Assembly (NCBI RefSeq): GCF_938029845.1
Contig: NZ_CALHGG010000027.1
Span: forward strand, 20,774-84,773
Origin: an uncultured Capnocytophaga sp.
GTDB lineage: Bacteria > Bacteroidota > Bacteroidia > Flavobacteriales > Flavobacteriaceae
Length of the DNA: 64,000 bases
Direction: 5' to 3'
Shown: piece by piece, positions 1-10,200 of the stretch
Position numbering within the stretch: the stretch's first letter is position 1
Layout of the letters: every line of letters begins with the position of its first letter
Made by a program: the position numbers and the translations under genes
The notes under the pieces: generated by a model
Told to the model about the DNA's origin: nothing
Database searches by the model: none
Seen by the model: the letters and a program-made list of their open reading frames with translations, nothing else

Positions 1-1783
1 CCACAAAACCAGCATACTTGCCCTTTGCTTTTGCTTGAGGGAAAATCACGGTTGCCTGGCCACTATTGGGGACTCCTTCTGCTAAGACATAGTCATAGGT
101 CTTTCCCTCGTTATCTGAGAAAAGAATACGTACCTTACTATCGGGAGCAAATAGCTTCTTATCTACATTCCAGTGCAGGGTAACATTCTCTCCTCGCTTA
201 TATCTAACTGATCTGCTTTCTCCTATAATACTTGTAATCCTAAAAGGCGTTCCTTCTGTTATTTGTACTTTGGTCTGATACACATCATAGAGAGGCGTAT
301 GAGGCTTGCCCGCTTTATAAGCTCCTATGGAACCATCACATACCCCTAACCAAAAAGTAAAGTCCCCTGTTTCGTATTCATTAGTGAATTTGTAAGGAAC
401 TTCTTTCCATTCATTTGTACTTTTATCCTTAGTATATGGACGATAGAAAGCAATTTTATTATTCGTAGTAGGACGGTCAGAAGGGAAACGTGCCTTACCA
501 AACACTTTAAAATCAGCCTGATGCGCCATATAAAATAAGGGGTCTCCATCGGGATCACTCGCTTCTATGGTAAATTGGAAATAAGTATTAGGAGGCAAGG
601 TATAGCTTTTTTTGAGTTTGCTACGGTCAATCATCGGTGCCTTGTTATCAGAGGGTTCCCCATAAGGGATATTGGGCTGAGGAAGACCCACGAGCTGGGT
701 ACGTGCCTTATCGGCATAATAGGCATCATGCAGATTGGTACGATTATGAATGGTATAGATAGAAGGCAAGGAAAAATAAGTGCCATAAGGGTCATTGATA
801 TAACTCATAATAGAGTTACCCCTATCGGGTTCGGTAAAGGAAGAGGCAGTAGCTCCTCCTATGGTAAAGGTATGTGCGGAACCCAATAGGTGTCCAAGTT
901 CATGGAGAATGATATAAAACTCCTCATTGGCCACACAACCTCCCTTGAGCTTACCTGTAATCTCTCCCAGATGTGCCAATCCTCGATTGTCCTTATATAC
1001 AGAAAAGACAATACCTGCATCGTAATTCTCCTCTCCTATAAGTTTATTAAACGCATCTGTAGCCGTATTTACAACGGTACGTACCAGCGGCTTATCGGGA
1101 TAGACTTCTTTTTCCTTAGTATCTCGGATGAGGCGTGCATCATCTACTAATTCAAATTGGTAACCCAACTCCCGTCCACATACCTCATTAAGTTTAGTTT
1201 GTACATCGGTCATAAAGGCCTTGACCAGTTCCATACGTCCCCGACAGTGCCCTTTGTAAAAGCTATAATCTATCAGCATGGCCAAACGGAAAGTCCTCAG
1301 TACATGCACATTATACAGTACTCGTTTGTCCTCAGAAGGAAGCGATTCTTCCGCCAAGATAGTACCAGGAGCCAGACGCATAGGCAGCATTGCCCGCTGA
1401 GAGGTTGCTCCATTGGCACAAGCCTCACAGGAGGTATGCAACTCTTGTGGGCTTACCTTAAGCTGCCCCTTGTCATCTGAGAGGGAATAAGTATGTCCGT
1501 TCTGCCATACCTCTCCCGATAAAGTAGTGTCATTCATAGAGATACTACCAGAAAACACCCCTTCATGATAGGCTACAAAACTGCGATACCCCTCAGAGGA
1601 AAGTGTATTGTGTCGTTCCACCCACTCCAAAGGAAGACTTCCCTGAGGGGTGGGTACTGCCCACTGCAAATGAGTGGCTTTGGAGAAATGTGCTATGACA
1701 GCACTCGTTTTCTCTTGACCATAGAGCGCTGAAAAACAATACCCTATAAGCAACCAAAAACTAAAACTATGAACTGTTTTCAC
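1..1783 (-). CDS. Secreted metzincin metalloprotease, 3'-truncated by window edge (paralogue 1)
   Basis: The reading frame is open from a GTG at 1783 to the left edge, about 594 residues, so the C-terminus is missing. GTG is chosen because it gives a signal peptide (hydrophobic residues 8-20, then YGQ); no in-frame ATG lies nearby and a stop is found further upstream. Residues 24-120 look like a propeptide containing GYRSFVAYHEG. The zinc motif HELGHLLGSAH is at 294-304, followed by the Met-turn SIMSY, as in reprolysin-like (M12B) metzincins. Downstream is a beta-sandwich region (FTFWLGV, KVRILFSD) shared with the two paralogues at 2071-4593 and 7247-10942. By analogy with them I expect a T9SS type B sorting domain beyond the window. 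Likely an exported or surface protease; substrate unknown. Confidence 0.85.
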   Translation of the reverse strand, partial: MKTVHSFSFWLLIGYCFSALYGQEKTSAVIAHFSKATHLQWAVPTPQGSLPLEWVERHNTLSSEGYRSFVAYHEGVFSGSISMNDTTLSGEVWQNGHTYSLSDDKGQLKVSPQELHTSCEACANGATSQRAMLPMRLAPGTILAEESLPSEDKRVLYNVHVLRTFRLAMLIDYSFYKGHCRGRMELVKAFMTDVQTKLNEVCGRELGYQFELVDDARLIRDTKEKEVYPDKPLVRTVVNTATDAFNKLIGEENYDAGIVFSVYKDNRGLAHLGEITGKLKGGCVANEEFYIILHELGHLLGSAHTFTIGGATASSFTEPDRGNSIMSYINDPYGTYFSLPSIYTIHNRTNLHDAYYADKARTQLVGLPQPNIPYGEPSDNKAPMIDRSKLKKSYTLPPNTYFQFTIEASDPDGDPLFYMAHQADFKVFGKARFPSDRPTTNNKIAFYRPYTKDKSTNEWKEVPYKFTNEYETGDFTFWLGVCDGSIGAYKAGKPHTPLYDVYQTKVQITEGTPFRITSIIGESRSVRYKRGENVTLHWNVDKKLFAPDSKVRILFSDNEGKTYDYVLAEGVPNSGQATVIFPQAKAKGKYAGFV

Positions 1784-1818
1784 AACAAATATTTTTGTTA
1801 ATAATGAATTATCAATGT

Positions 1819-1876
1819 AAATCAATAGTTAAAACATTATTAGCTAACTATCTAAGAAGCAATTTATTGCGTCTTG
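1819..1876. repeat. Dispersed element containing CAATTTATTGCGTCT, related to 19363-19418
   Basis: About 57 bases starting aaatcaatagttaaaa and ending attgcgtct align with 19363-19418 at roughly 80% identity by eye. It lies in the spacer upstream of the metalloprotease starting at 1783. The terminal 15-mer is the half-palindrome that recurs at 19404 and 38429. Confidence 0.6.
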
Positions 1877-1964
1877 ATGAATTGGACTATACAAATTGTT
1901 TTTCTACTATTGATTTGCGTTATCAATAATGAATGTTCAGAGATATAAATCACTTTACTTTTTA

Positions 1965-2003
1965 CCCATATACTCAAGCTCTAAGTATTCGCTTGGCTTT
2001 ACT
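1965..2003 (-). repeat. 3'-end hairpin repeat, copy A
   Basis: This matches copies at 2015, 20737 and 48534. The stem is CAAGC (1975-1979) with GCTTG (1991-1995) around an 11-base loop. In copies C and D the same stem is CCAGC/GCTGG, a compensatory change. All copies lie at or just downstream of the stop codon of a minus-strand gene. Confidence 0.7.
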
Positions 2004-2014
2004 TTTTACCTTTT

Positions 2015-2053
2015 ACTCACATACCCAAGCCCCATGTATTCGTTTTGCTTTAC
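2015..2053 (-). repeat. 3'-end hairpin repeat, copy B (degenerate)
   Basis: This is a second tandem copy, 18 bases past the stop codon of the metalloprotease ending at 2071. The core atgtattcg and the flanking actcacataccca and gctttact segments are kept. The stem is weakened (AAGC against GTTT). Confidence 0.6.
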
Positions 2054-2070
2054 TTTTTACCTTTTATCTT

Positions 2071-4593
2071 TTATTTTAGGTAAAGGTATCCCTTTCTTGT
2101 CTCCTGTTTTCCGTTATGAGTATAGGAAAGTATATAGAAATAAGTACCTGAGGGGAGGCTCTGACCGCTGGTGATAACACCTTTTACATTGGCATAGCCT
2201 CGGAATATGTCTCCATTTTGTTGATAATCCGCATTTTCATAAACTATCAAGCCCATTTCGTTAAAAATAATCACCTTTATAGGTGTATTGGGATCGGTAT
2301 TTTCTACTTTAAAATAGTTTTCACCTCCACTTTCTATAGAAACCGCATTATATATTATAATTTCTTGAGAATCAGGTGTCGGCGCAGGTTTAGGTGATGG
2401 CTCGGGAGTCGGTGCAGGGTTGGGTGCTGGCTCGGGAGTCGGTACAGGTTTAGGCGTTGGCTCGGGTGTCGGTGCTGGCTTGGGTGCTGGCTTGGGAGTC
2501 GGTACGGGGTTAGGCGTTGGCTCAGGAGTCGGTGCGGGGTTAGGCGTTGGCTCGGGAGTCGGTGCGGGGTTAGGCGTTGGCTCGGGAGTCGGTGCAGGTT
2601 TAGGAGTTGGTGCGGGCTTGGGCGTTGGCTCAGGGGTTGGTGCGGGCTTGGGCGTTGGCTCAGGGGTTGGTGCTGGCTTGGGCGTTGGCTCTGGAGTCGG
2701 TGCAGGTTTGGGCGATGGCTCGGGTGTCGGCGCAGGTTTGGGTGCTGGCTCGGGTGTCGGTGCGGGTTTAGGAGTCGGTACAGGTTTAGGTGCTGGCTCG
2801 GGAGTCGGCGCAGGTTTGGGTGCTGGCTCGGGAACTGGCGCAGGGTTAGGCGTTGGCTCGGGAGTCGGTGCAGGTTTAGGTGATGGCTCGGGTGTTGGTG
2901 CGGGTTCTTGTTTTTTAGGATTGATAGTAATCACTTGAGTATGGATAGCCTGATTGCCACAAGAGTCAGTAGCAAGCCATTGATAAGTGATTTTTGTGAG
3001 TTTGCCCTCATTTCTTTCCTCCGTTACTGAAGGGGTTACTGTAGGAATACTACAAGGACCTACCGCTCTAAGTGTAGCTTGAGTAGGAAGGGGCTGCCCC
3101 TCCTCTATGGTTATATCCTGAGGTAAAGGAGTCACAAAGGCAAGTGGCAAGTCGTCCTCTTTTTCGAGGATAAATCCACCTCCTACTTTAGGGTTCTCAT
3201 CGGTAACGGCAAAGGCTATATGGTCTATCACCTCTATCTTAATCACTCCTGCACCTACCTCAAGCCCTGAAGTACCATAGGACTTCTTTCCTATAGGAAT
3301 ATTAGGCAGGGTAACCTCATAACTACCTGTATTCTCCACTTCATCAGCTAGAAGATAAGGATAGGTCTGTCCATGGTCATCGGAGAGCAAGATACGCACC
3401 TTAGTCCCTTCAAAAATAGGTTTGTCCACCGACCAAGTAAGGGTAAGTTTGCTACCTCCCCTATAAGTCTTATTAGCAGTAGAGGTTGTCATTTTAAAAG
3501 GTGTTCCTTCTGTGACAGCTACTTGGGTTTCTGCCAAATCGTATTGGGTAATATAATCCGTGCCACTATGCGGCTGGGCATCACTTACGCCTAACCAAAA
3601 GGTAAAAGTACTCGTTTGCTGCTGATGAATCCAACTATTGGCTACCTCACTACCTGTGTGCTTATGGTACTGTCGCTTAAAGGCTACCGAAGGTATGGTA
3701 GTAGGTTGGGGAATGGTATATTGTGCTACGGAAGTCTCCTCGCCTAAGCGTACATCATGTTGCTCTGCCATATAATAAAGTTGCTGGCTATCGGGGTCAG
3801 TAGCAGGTATGGCAAAAGAGAAATAGGTGTCCTTCGGAAGGGTATAGCGCGGTTTTATTTGAGCCTTATCTATACGAGGCGGGGCGGAAGCAAAGGAAAT
3901 ATCTTTGGTACGATGTCCCGCCTGCTCACTGAGGTATCGACGAATCAACTCAATACTGGAGAGAGAAAAGAAATCCCTTGGGTTACCCGAACTCATGACT
4001 GATTGGCCTTTGTCGTATTCCGTTTTTTCACTCGCATAGTCAAAATTCATTCCACTAAAAGTATGACGTGCTCCAAATAGGTGCCCTATTTCATGAGCAA
4101 TCACCTCTTTGGTAGGTACTGCTACTGCGGCCCCCTTATGCTCATTGTGATATACACCTCCAATATGGGAAAGTCCTCGCAGTACCATGCTTTTCCTATT
4201 ATTTGTAAAATAGGTTACACAGATACCTATATCATAGTTCTCACTACCTATAAGGTTATTGATCGCCTCTGTAGCCAGTCCTATAATATAGCTGGCATTG
4301 TGTTGGCGCCTAAAGACTTCTTTCTCAGGATCAGTTATAATGAGTCGTTCATCCTTTACCAACTCAAAACGTACCCCAATATCTCGCATATACATTTGGT
4401 TAAGAAAGTGTTCTGTTTCTTGCCAAAACTGTTTTACCTTCTCGGTATCCTTTTCAAAAAGCCAACTGCTATACGTATTATAGGGTATATTGATTGCTAA
4501 GCGATAAACTCTTAGGGTTTGCGTATTGGCAATAGTTGGTTGTGCACTTAGCCGAGCAATCCCTAATAATAAAACACAAATAAAAAATCTCAT
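2071..4593 (-). CDS. Secreted metzincin metalloprotease with proline-rich repeat and T9SS type B sorting domain (paralogue 2)
   Basis: 840 residues. The signal peptide covers residues 1-18 (cleavage near LSAQ). The catalytic domain carries HEIGHLFGARH at 167-177 and the Met-turn SVMSSG at 198-203. A beta-sandwich region follows (KVRILLSDDHGQTY), then one HYR-like module (LPQDITIEEGQPLP). Residues about 562-737 are almost pure Pro/Thr/Glu/Lys repeats of a ten-residue unit (PTPEPTPKPA with variants). The last ~95 residues match the T9SS type B (gliding-motility-associated) C-terminal domain: NYFKVENTD, VIIFNEMGLIVYE, LPSGTYFYILSY, KGYLYLK. Unlike paralogue 1 it has no propeptide segment between signal peptide and catalytic domain. 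It starts 21 bases after the DUF417 gene, so the two are probably co-transcribed. Predicted outer-membrane-exported, surface-anchored or released. Confidence 0.9.
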   Translation of the reverse strand: MRFFICVLLLGIARLSAQPTIANTQTLRVYRLAINIPYNTYSSWLFEKDTEKVKQFWQETEHFLNQMYMRDIGVRFELVKDERLIITDPEKEVFRRQHNASYIIGLATEAINNLIGSENYDIGICVTYFTNNRKSMVLRGLSHIGGVYHNEHKGAAVAVPTKEVIAHEIGHLFGARHTFSGMNFDYASEKTEYDKGQSVMSSGNPRDFFSLSSIELIRRYLSEQAGHRTKDISFASAPPRIDKAQIKPRYTLPKDTYFSFAIPATDPDSQQLYYMAEQHDVRLGEETSVAQYTIPQPTTIPSVAFKRQYHKHTGSEVANSWIHQQQTSTFTFWLGVSDAQPHSGTDYITQYDLAETQVAVTEGTPFKMTTSTANKTYRGGSKLTLTWSVDKPIFEGTKVRILLSDDHGQTYPYLLADEVENTGSYEVTLPNIPIGKKSYGTSGLEVGAGVIKIEVIDHIAFAVTDENPKVGGGFILEKEDDLPLAFVTPLPQDITIEEGQPLPTQATLRAVGPCSIPTVTPSVTEERNEGKLTKITYQWLATDSCGNQAIHTQVITINPKKQEPAPTPEPSPKPAPTPEPTPNPAPVPEPAPKPAPTPEPAPKPVPTPKPAPTPEPAPKPAPTPEPSPKPAPTPEPTPKPAPTPEPTPKPAPTPEPTPKPAPTPKPAPTPEPTPNPAPTPEPTPNPAPTPEPTPNPVPTPKPAPKPAPTPEPTPKPVPTPEPAPNPAPTPEPSPKPAPTPDSQEIIIYNAVSIESGGENYFKVENTDPNTPIKVIIFNEMGLIVYENADYQQNGDIFRGYANVKGVITSGQSLPSGTYFYILSYTHNGKQETRKGYLYLK
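2385..2905 (-). repeat. Coding tandem repeat, 30-base unit
   Basis: Roughly 17 degenerate copies of a 30-base unit encode the ten-residue Pro-rich unit PTPEPTPKPA in the metalloprotease at 2071-4593. Third positions vary between units but several neighbouring units are near identical, so slippage or recombination could change copy number. Confidence 0.85.
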
Positions 4594-4614
4594 TTTTTAG
4601 TTATTATTCAAAAA

Positions 4615-5049
4615 CTACTTAGGTTTGTTCATACTTATCATTCCAAAGCCTAACATAGGAATATCTTTTAAGATAAAGAAATCGGTAACAGGAACTCCTT
4701 CTATATAGTAATAGGTTTTAGCAGAAGTAAAAAGAAAACTCAAAGTAATAAGAAAAGTAATCATACAACCTACAAAGGCTAATTTACGTACTATCGGAGA
4801 GAATATCCCTATTATCAGTGCTACTGCTATGGCTATCTCTATTACGCCTATGAAGTTGGAAACTCCTTGCAAACTTAAAATTTTATAAAGCCATGAGAGC
4901 AGGAAGCTATGTTCTACCAAAGGCTTAATTCCCTCTGTTTCAGTGTGTGTAAACTTGAATACACCTATCCAAAGTAGAATAGTTGCCACTCCAAAAAGAC
5001 TGATGTAATACCCTATTTTGTAACATAGGGCGGTACTGCTATTTTTCAT
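4615..5049 (-). CDS. DUF417 (YkgB/RclC-like) inner-membrane protein
   Basis: 144 residues with four predicted membrane helices (about 16-36, 66-84, 88-108 and a final segment near 125-140). The pattern LLWIGVFKFTHTETEGIKPLVEHS near the N-terminus fits the DUF417/YkgB family, of which E. coli RclC is a member induced by reactive chlorine species; that role is not shown here. It lies immediately upstream of the metalloprotease ending at 2071, same strand. The call rests on motif recognition, and the physiological role is open. Confidence 0.7.
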   Translation of the reverse strand: MKNSSTALCYKIGYYISLFGVATILLWIGVFKFTHTETEGIKPLVEHSFLLSWLYKILSLQGVSNFIGVIEIAIAVALIIGIFSPIVRKLAFVGCMITFLITLSFLFTSAKTYYYIEGVPVTDFFILKDIPMLGFGMISMNKPK

Positions 5050-5072
5050 TTCTTGCGATTTATTACATATTG

Positions 5073-5080
5073 CAAAGTTA
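5073..5080 (-). promoter_or_regulatory. -7 box TAACTTTG upstream of the DUF417 gene
   Basis: Minus strand reads TAACTTTG, matching the Bacteroidota TAnnTTTG box, 24 bases before the ATG at 5049. I see no clear -33 TTG. Confidence 0.45.
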
Positions 5081-5163
5081 CGATTTTTTAAGTAAAAAAT
5101 AAATAGTAAATAGTGAAAAAAATTATTAACCCAAAATTCAAAACTTAAAATCCAAAACTATTC

Positions 5164-5203
5164 CTGCCATTTTGTCAGCCTCATGAGTACGGCATTATCT
5201 TTG
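5164..5203 (+). promoter_or_regulatory. htpG promoter with imperfect palindrome
   Basis: TATCTTTG at 5196-5203 fits the -7 consensus and TTG at 5172-5174 lies 21 bases upstream as a -33 element. The -33 region sits in an imperfect palindrome, CTGCCA-TTT-TGTCAG (5164-5178), a possible binding site for a heat-shock regulator. The promoter overlaps the 5' extension of the htpG frame, which supports the ATG at 5234 as the start. Confidence 0.6.
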
Positions 5204-5233
5204 CTAAGAAGGAAAGAAAAAAAACGAACATCT

Positions 5234-7123
5234 ATGAAAGGACAAATAAATGTTTCTGTGGAAAATATCTTTCCACTTATCAAAAAATTTCTATATAGTG
5301 ACCATGAGATTTTCCTCCGTGAGCTGATCTCCAACGCCACCGATGCCACTCTTAAGCTCAAACACCTCTGCCAAATTGGTGAAGCTAAAGTACCTTATGG
5401 CAATCCCCTTATTGAGGTAAAGGTGGATAAGGAAGGGAAAAAGATACATATCATAGACCAAGGTATTGGAATGACCGAGGAAGAGGTCGAAAAATATATC
5501 AACCAAATCGCTTTCTCTGGAGCAGAAGAGTTCCTTAACAAATACAAAGACTCTGCCAAAGATACAGGGATCATTGGGCATTTTGGTTTAGGTTTCTATT
5601 CGGCTTTTATGGTAGCTGATAAGGTAGAAATCTTGACCCGCTCTTACCAAGAAGGAGCGCAAGCCGTACGTTGGGAGTGCGATGGTTCTCCAGCTTACAG
5701 TATAGAACCTATCCAGAAAGAAGGACATGGTACCGAAATCATCCTGCATATAGCTGAAGACTCCACTGAGTTCTTGGAAGAGAGCAAAATACGCCAACTT
5801 CTTATAAAATATAACAAGTTCATGCCTATTCCTATCAAGCTAGGCATGCGCAAGGAAGCCCTCCCCCGCCCTGAAAACGCTCCTGAGGACTACAAAACAG
5901 AATATAAGGAGGTAGATAATATCATCAACAACCCTAATCCCGCTTGGACTAAACAGCCTTCAGAGCTTACCGATGAGGATTACAAGGCCTTCTACCATGA
6001 ACTCTACCCTACGCAGTACGAAGATCCTATGTTCAGCATCCATCTGAATGTAGATTATCCTTTCCACCTTACAGGGATACTCTATTTCCCTAAGCTAAGC
6101 AATGACATGCAGTTGCAAAAGGATAGAATCCAACTTTATCAAAACCAAGTCTTTGTAACTGACAATGTGGAAGGTATTGTCCCTGAGTTCTTGACCCTCT
6201 TACGTGGGGTGATAGACTCCCCTGATATTCCACTAAATGTATCTCGTTCCTACCTCCAATCCGATGGAAATGTAAAGAAAATCTCTAGCTATGTAACTCG
6301 TAAGGTAGCCGATAAACTGCAATCTCTTTTCAAGGAAAATCGCGAAGATTTCGAAAAGAAATGGAACGATATCAAAATCGTGATAGAATATGGTATGCTC
6401 TCCGAAGAAAAATTCTTTGAGAAGGCTCAGAAATTTGCGCTATACCCTACTGTAAATGACAAATACTATACCTTCGAAGAGCTTTTAGAAAAGATAAAAC
6501 CATTACAAACCAATAAGGACGAGCAAACTATCATCCTCTATGCCAACAACAAGGAAGCCCAACACAGCTACATCGCGGAAGCAGAGGCTAAAGGTTATGA
6601 GGTACTCCTCTTGGACTCTCCACTGGTATCTCACCTAATTCAGAAATTGGAGACTACTCAAGAGAAAATCTCCTTCGCCCGTGTAGATGCAGATTCCATA
6701 GAGAACCTCATCAAGAAAGAGGATACACAAATCTCCAAACTTTCTGAGGAGGAAACCGAAAAGCTCAAGGACTTTGTAACCACTGCTATAGAGAATACCG
6801 CCTATACGGTACAACCAGAAGCCTTGGATAGCGAAGCAACTCCTTTCCGTATCACCCAACCCGAATTCATACGTCGTATGAAAGAGATGCAAGTCGTAGG
6901 CGGGGGTATGGGCTTCGGAGGCTTCCCAGAGATGTACAATTTGGTAGTGAATACCAATAGCCCCTTAGCCAGTCAAATCCTCTCCACTACTGATGAGGCT
7001 GCTCGTAAGGCACTTATCAGTCAATCCTTTGACTTAGCGCGCCTATCTCAAGGTTTGCTCAAGGGAGAAGCACTAACCGCCTTTGTTAAGCGTAGCTTTA
7101 ACTTAATGACAAGTGACAAATAA
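5234..7123 (+). CDS. htpG: Molecular chaperone HtpG (Hsp90)
   Basis: 629 residues from ATG 5234; an upstream in-frame ATG at 5183 is rejected because the promoter -7 box falls between them. The N-terminal GHKL ATPase motifs are intact: FLRELISNATDA (catalytic Glu and Mg-binding Asn), DQGIGM, and the lid glycine motif GHFGLGFYSAF. The middle domain (LNVSRSYLQSD) and a C-terminal dimerisation domain follow. It is a cytosolic, ATP-dependent chaperone for stress-damaged clients. It is the only plus-strand gene in the first 13 kb and splits the three metalloprotease paralogues, ending convergently with the third. Confidence 0.97.
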   Translation: MKGQINVSVENIFPLIKKFLYSDHEIFLRELISNATDATLKLKHLCQIGEAKVPYGNPLIEVKVDKEGKKIHIIDQGIGMTEEEVEKYINQIAFSGAEEFLNKYKDSAKDTGIIGHFGLGFYSAFMVADKVEILTRSYQEGAQAVRWECDGSPAYSIEPIQKEGHGTEIILHIAEDSTEFLEESKIRQLLIKYNKFMPIPIKLGMRKEALPRPENAPEDYKTEYKEVDNIINNPNPAWTKQPSELTDEDYKAFYHELYPTQYEDPMFSIHLNVDYPFHLTGILYFPKLSNDMQLQKDRIQLYQNQVFVTDNVEGIVPEFLTLLRGVIDSPDIPLNVSRSYLQSDGNVKKISSYVTRKVADKLQSLFKENREDFEKKWNDIKIVIEYGMLSEEKFFEKAQKFALYPTVNDKYYTFEELLEKIKPLQTNKDEQTIILYANNKEAQHSYIAEAEAKGYEVLLLDSPLVSHLIQKLETTQEKISFARVDADSIENLIKKEDTQISKLSEEETEKLKDFVTTAIENTAYTVQPEALDSEATPFRITQPEFIRRMKEMQVVGGGMGFGGFPEMYNLVVNTNSPLASQILSTTDEAARKALISQSFDLARLSQGLLKGEALTAFVKRSFNLMTSDK

Positions 7124-7145
7124 TAAAGATCAATAACAAGTGATT

Positions 7146-7184
7146 AATGACCAATGACGAATAAACTATTTGTCATTGGTCATT
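7146..7184. terminator. Hairpin between convergent htpG and metalloprotease 3
   Basis: A perfect 13-base inverted repeat, AATGACCAATGAC (7146-7158) and GTCATTGGTCATT (7172-7184), with a 13-base loop. It sits 22 bases after the htpG stop and could terminate transcription from both sides. Confidence 0.6.
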
Positions 7185-7246
7185 ATCTTTAGGTGCTTAC
7201 GCAACTGTCCATCCTATGGTTAGTTTTACTTTTTACCTTTTCTCCT

Positions 7247-10200
7247 TTACCTTAAATAGAGGAATCCTTTTTTTGTTTCCTGCCTTCCACTATGGGTATA
7301 GGAAAGTATATAGAAATAAGTACCTGAAGAAAGACGCTGTCCGCTAGCAACGACCCCTTTTACATTAGCATAACCTGTAAATAGATCTCCTTGGTCTTGG
7401 TAATGAGTACTTTTATATACAATAAGTCCCATTTCATTGAAGATCACCACCTCAATAGGCGTATTAGGGTCTGTATTCTCTACTCTAAAGTAGTTTTCAG
7501 TAGATACACCATTATATACCTCTATCTGTTTGATTTCTTCTACTCTATCAGGAATAGGTTGTGGATCAAGGCTAGGCACTGGCTTAGGTTTGGGTTCCGG
7601 AGTCGGTGCTGGCTCAGGTTTGGGTTCCGGAGTAGGCACTGGCTCAGGTTTGGGTTCCGGAGTTGGTGCTGGTTTAGGATCAGGTTCCGGAGTTGGCGCT
7701 GGATCGGGTTTGGGTTTAGGGACTAGAGTGATGGTCTGGGTATGGGTTGTCTTGTTACCACAGGCATCAGTGGCTATCCATTGGTATAACACTTTGGTAG
7801 GAGTGCCTGCTACTTCTGTTTTTTGGAACACAACGGTTGCCTCGCCACAATCATCGGTTGCGGTAAGGGTTTGCTCATCAGGCAGAGGGCTGCCTTCCTC
7901 TATACTCCTATCTTGTGGAAGCGTACCTACAAAGACAGGAGGAGTATTATCCACCACCTTTATCAATTGCGTATAGTGTATGGCTACACCACAACGATCT
8001 GTTGCCGTATATATACGCATAATAGCATAGGAGTGAGGGCAAGAACCAGGTTGTTTTATATCCTCATAAGTGAGGGTTATAGGAGGGCATCCCCCTTCAG
8101 TAGGCAATATTATTGCTTCGGGAAGTGTCTCCGTACAAGATAATTCTATATCCTTGGGAAGGTTTGCTGTCAAAAAACTAAGAGGTGCTCTGGGGGTAAT
8201 GGTAATAACCTGTGTATGAGTGGTTCTATTATTACAATTATCCTCAGCCACCCATTGGTAAATCACCTTAGCGAGCCTTCCTCCTTTAAGTTGTTGTTGC
8301 TGATAAGTAGTTACTCTTACCCCTTGACAATTATCGGTAGCCGTAAGGTTCGCCTGTAGTGGTATAGGTGTTCCCTCCTCTATGGTTAAGTCTTTAGGCA
8401 AAGGTTCCACAAAGACTGGAGGCTGTTCGTCCTTAATCATAATTATCTGTTCAAAAGTAAGATCGGCCTGGCACTCATCTGTAAAGATATAAGTTCGCTT
8501 GATAGCATAACAAGCCTCAGTTGTTGCTACTGGCTGCTGTTGCATAGTTTCAGTAATGACTCCACACCCCCCTTGTAGGGCTAGAGTGGCAGGAGCAGGA
8601 ACAGCCTCCCTACAAGAAACCGTAAGCTGCTGTGAAGGGAGTGAACCACTCACAAAGGCCAAAGGTTCTGTCTTAGGCTTGGGTTGGGGCTTGGGCGCAG
8701 GTGTTTCTCCCCCTTCAGGCTTAGAAGTAGGGAAACTTATCTTGTTCTCCCCAATGAGTATCAATTGGGTATGAGTGATATAGTTACCACAACTATCCTC
8801 CGCCCTGAAAGTACGTTCTATCGCTGTATTGGGCGCATAGCCAGTCGTATTGCGGTGATCTTGGTAGCTTACCACAGGGGTTGTACAGCCGCCTGTGGCA
8901 GTAGGTAACTGCACCGCAGGAACATCTGTCTCTGTTCCTACTGAAACATCCTTAGGCAAGGAAGCTGCGACAAATTGTAGGGGGGCTGGCGACTGATTGT
9001 CTTTCTCTAGGATAAACCCTCCGTCCTTATAAGGAGATTTTGTAGAAAGGGCATAAGCTAAACCATCGATTACTTCTACCTTGATGACTCCCTGCCCTTT
9101 GGGATTACCAAAATACCCATGAGTGGTACCAATGGATACATTGGGAAGCGTTATCTCACAACTACCATTATTGGGGGCTTCCCCTACAAGGACATACTTA
9201 TAGGTCTTCCCTGAATCATCAGAGAGGAGAATACGCACTTTGCTCTCTGGAAAAAAAATATCTGTATCCACCTGCCAATGAAGCGTAAGGCGATCGCCTG
9301 CATGATACACCTTATTGGGCTTGTACTTGGCTCCATTATCAAACCCTTGTATCTCAAAGGGTTTCCCTTTTACTATCTTGACTTTGGTTTCCACTACATC
9401 ATATTGGGGAACATGATGAGGATTGTCCTTATTATGGTCAGCCACACCCAACCAAAAAGTAAATGTACCAGGATGATAGGAGACTGTACCCTTGGCCACG
9501 GCAAAGGTATTACGTTCCACCTCCAACCATTCCTCTTGGAAACGGATATGATTGTTTGCTGAGCCTTTATAAGTGAGAAACTGCGCATTGGATCGGGAAG
9601 AATGAAAGCGCCTATCAGCAGGATGTGCCATATAGGTAAGCGCATCCCCTTCGGGATCAGTAGCTGTGAGGTAGAACTGGAAGTAGGTGTCTTGAGGTAT
9701 TACATATTCCTGCTTAAGGCGTGCCCGCTCCAAGGAAGGTGGCCTATTTTGTGTCTTAACCCCGTATACTAGGTTACTTCCGGTACCCTCTACCCTCTTT
9801 CCCTTTTCTTGGGTATAGGCTTTATCGGCATAGTACGCCATGGAATTGCCTAAGAAAGCACGAATAATCTGAACACTAATGAGAGAGAAGAAATCGCGGG
9901 GGTACTCATGGCCATAGCTCATGATAGACTGTCCACTATCGGTTTCTGTCTTTTCAGAATATTGTCCTCCGTTGGAGAAAGTATGGTCGGCACCAAACAT
10001 GTGTCCTATCTCATGTGCTATGGTAGAGGGGCCAACGGGACGAGCGGCAGCGCACGCTTTCTGGTGCTCCTGATAGGCTGCATATACCGCTGCTAAACCA
10101 TTGTAACGCTCCCTAAAGTTGGTTAGAATAACCGCCAAATCATATTTCTTAGGGTCGTATTTTTTGTTAAAGACAATAGTACCATTATTAACCACTTCAT

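Noticed and set aside
2420..2938. Long Gly/Val/Ala-rich open frame on the plus strand
   Set aside because: It is the antisense shadow of the Pro-rich 30-base repeat in the metalloprotease; it has no promoter or start signal of its own.
7530..7976. Gly/Ser-rich plus-strand frame
   Set aside because: Antisense shadow of the Pro/Glu/Lys linker of metalloprotease 3.
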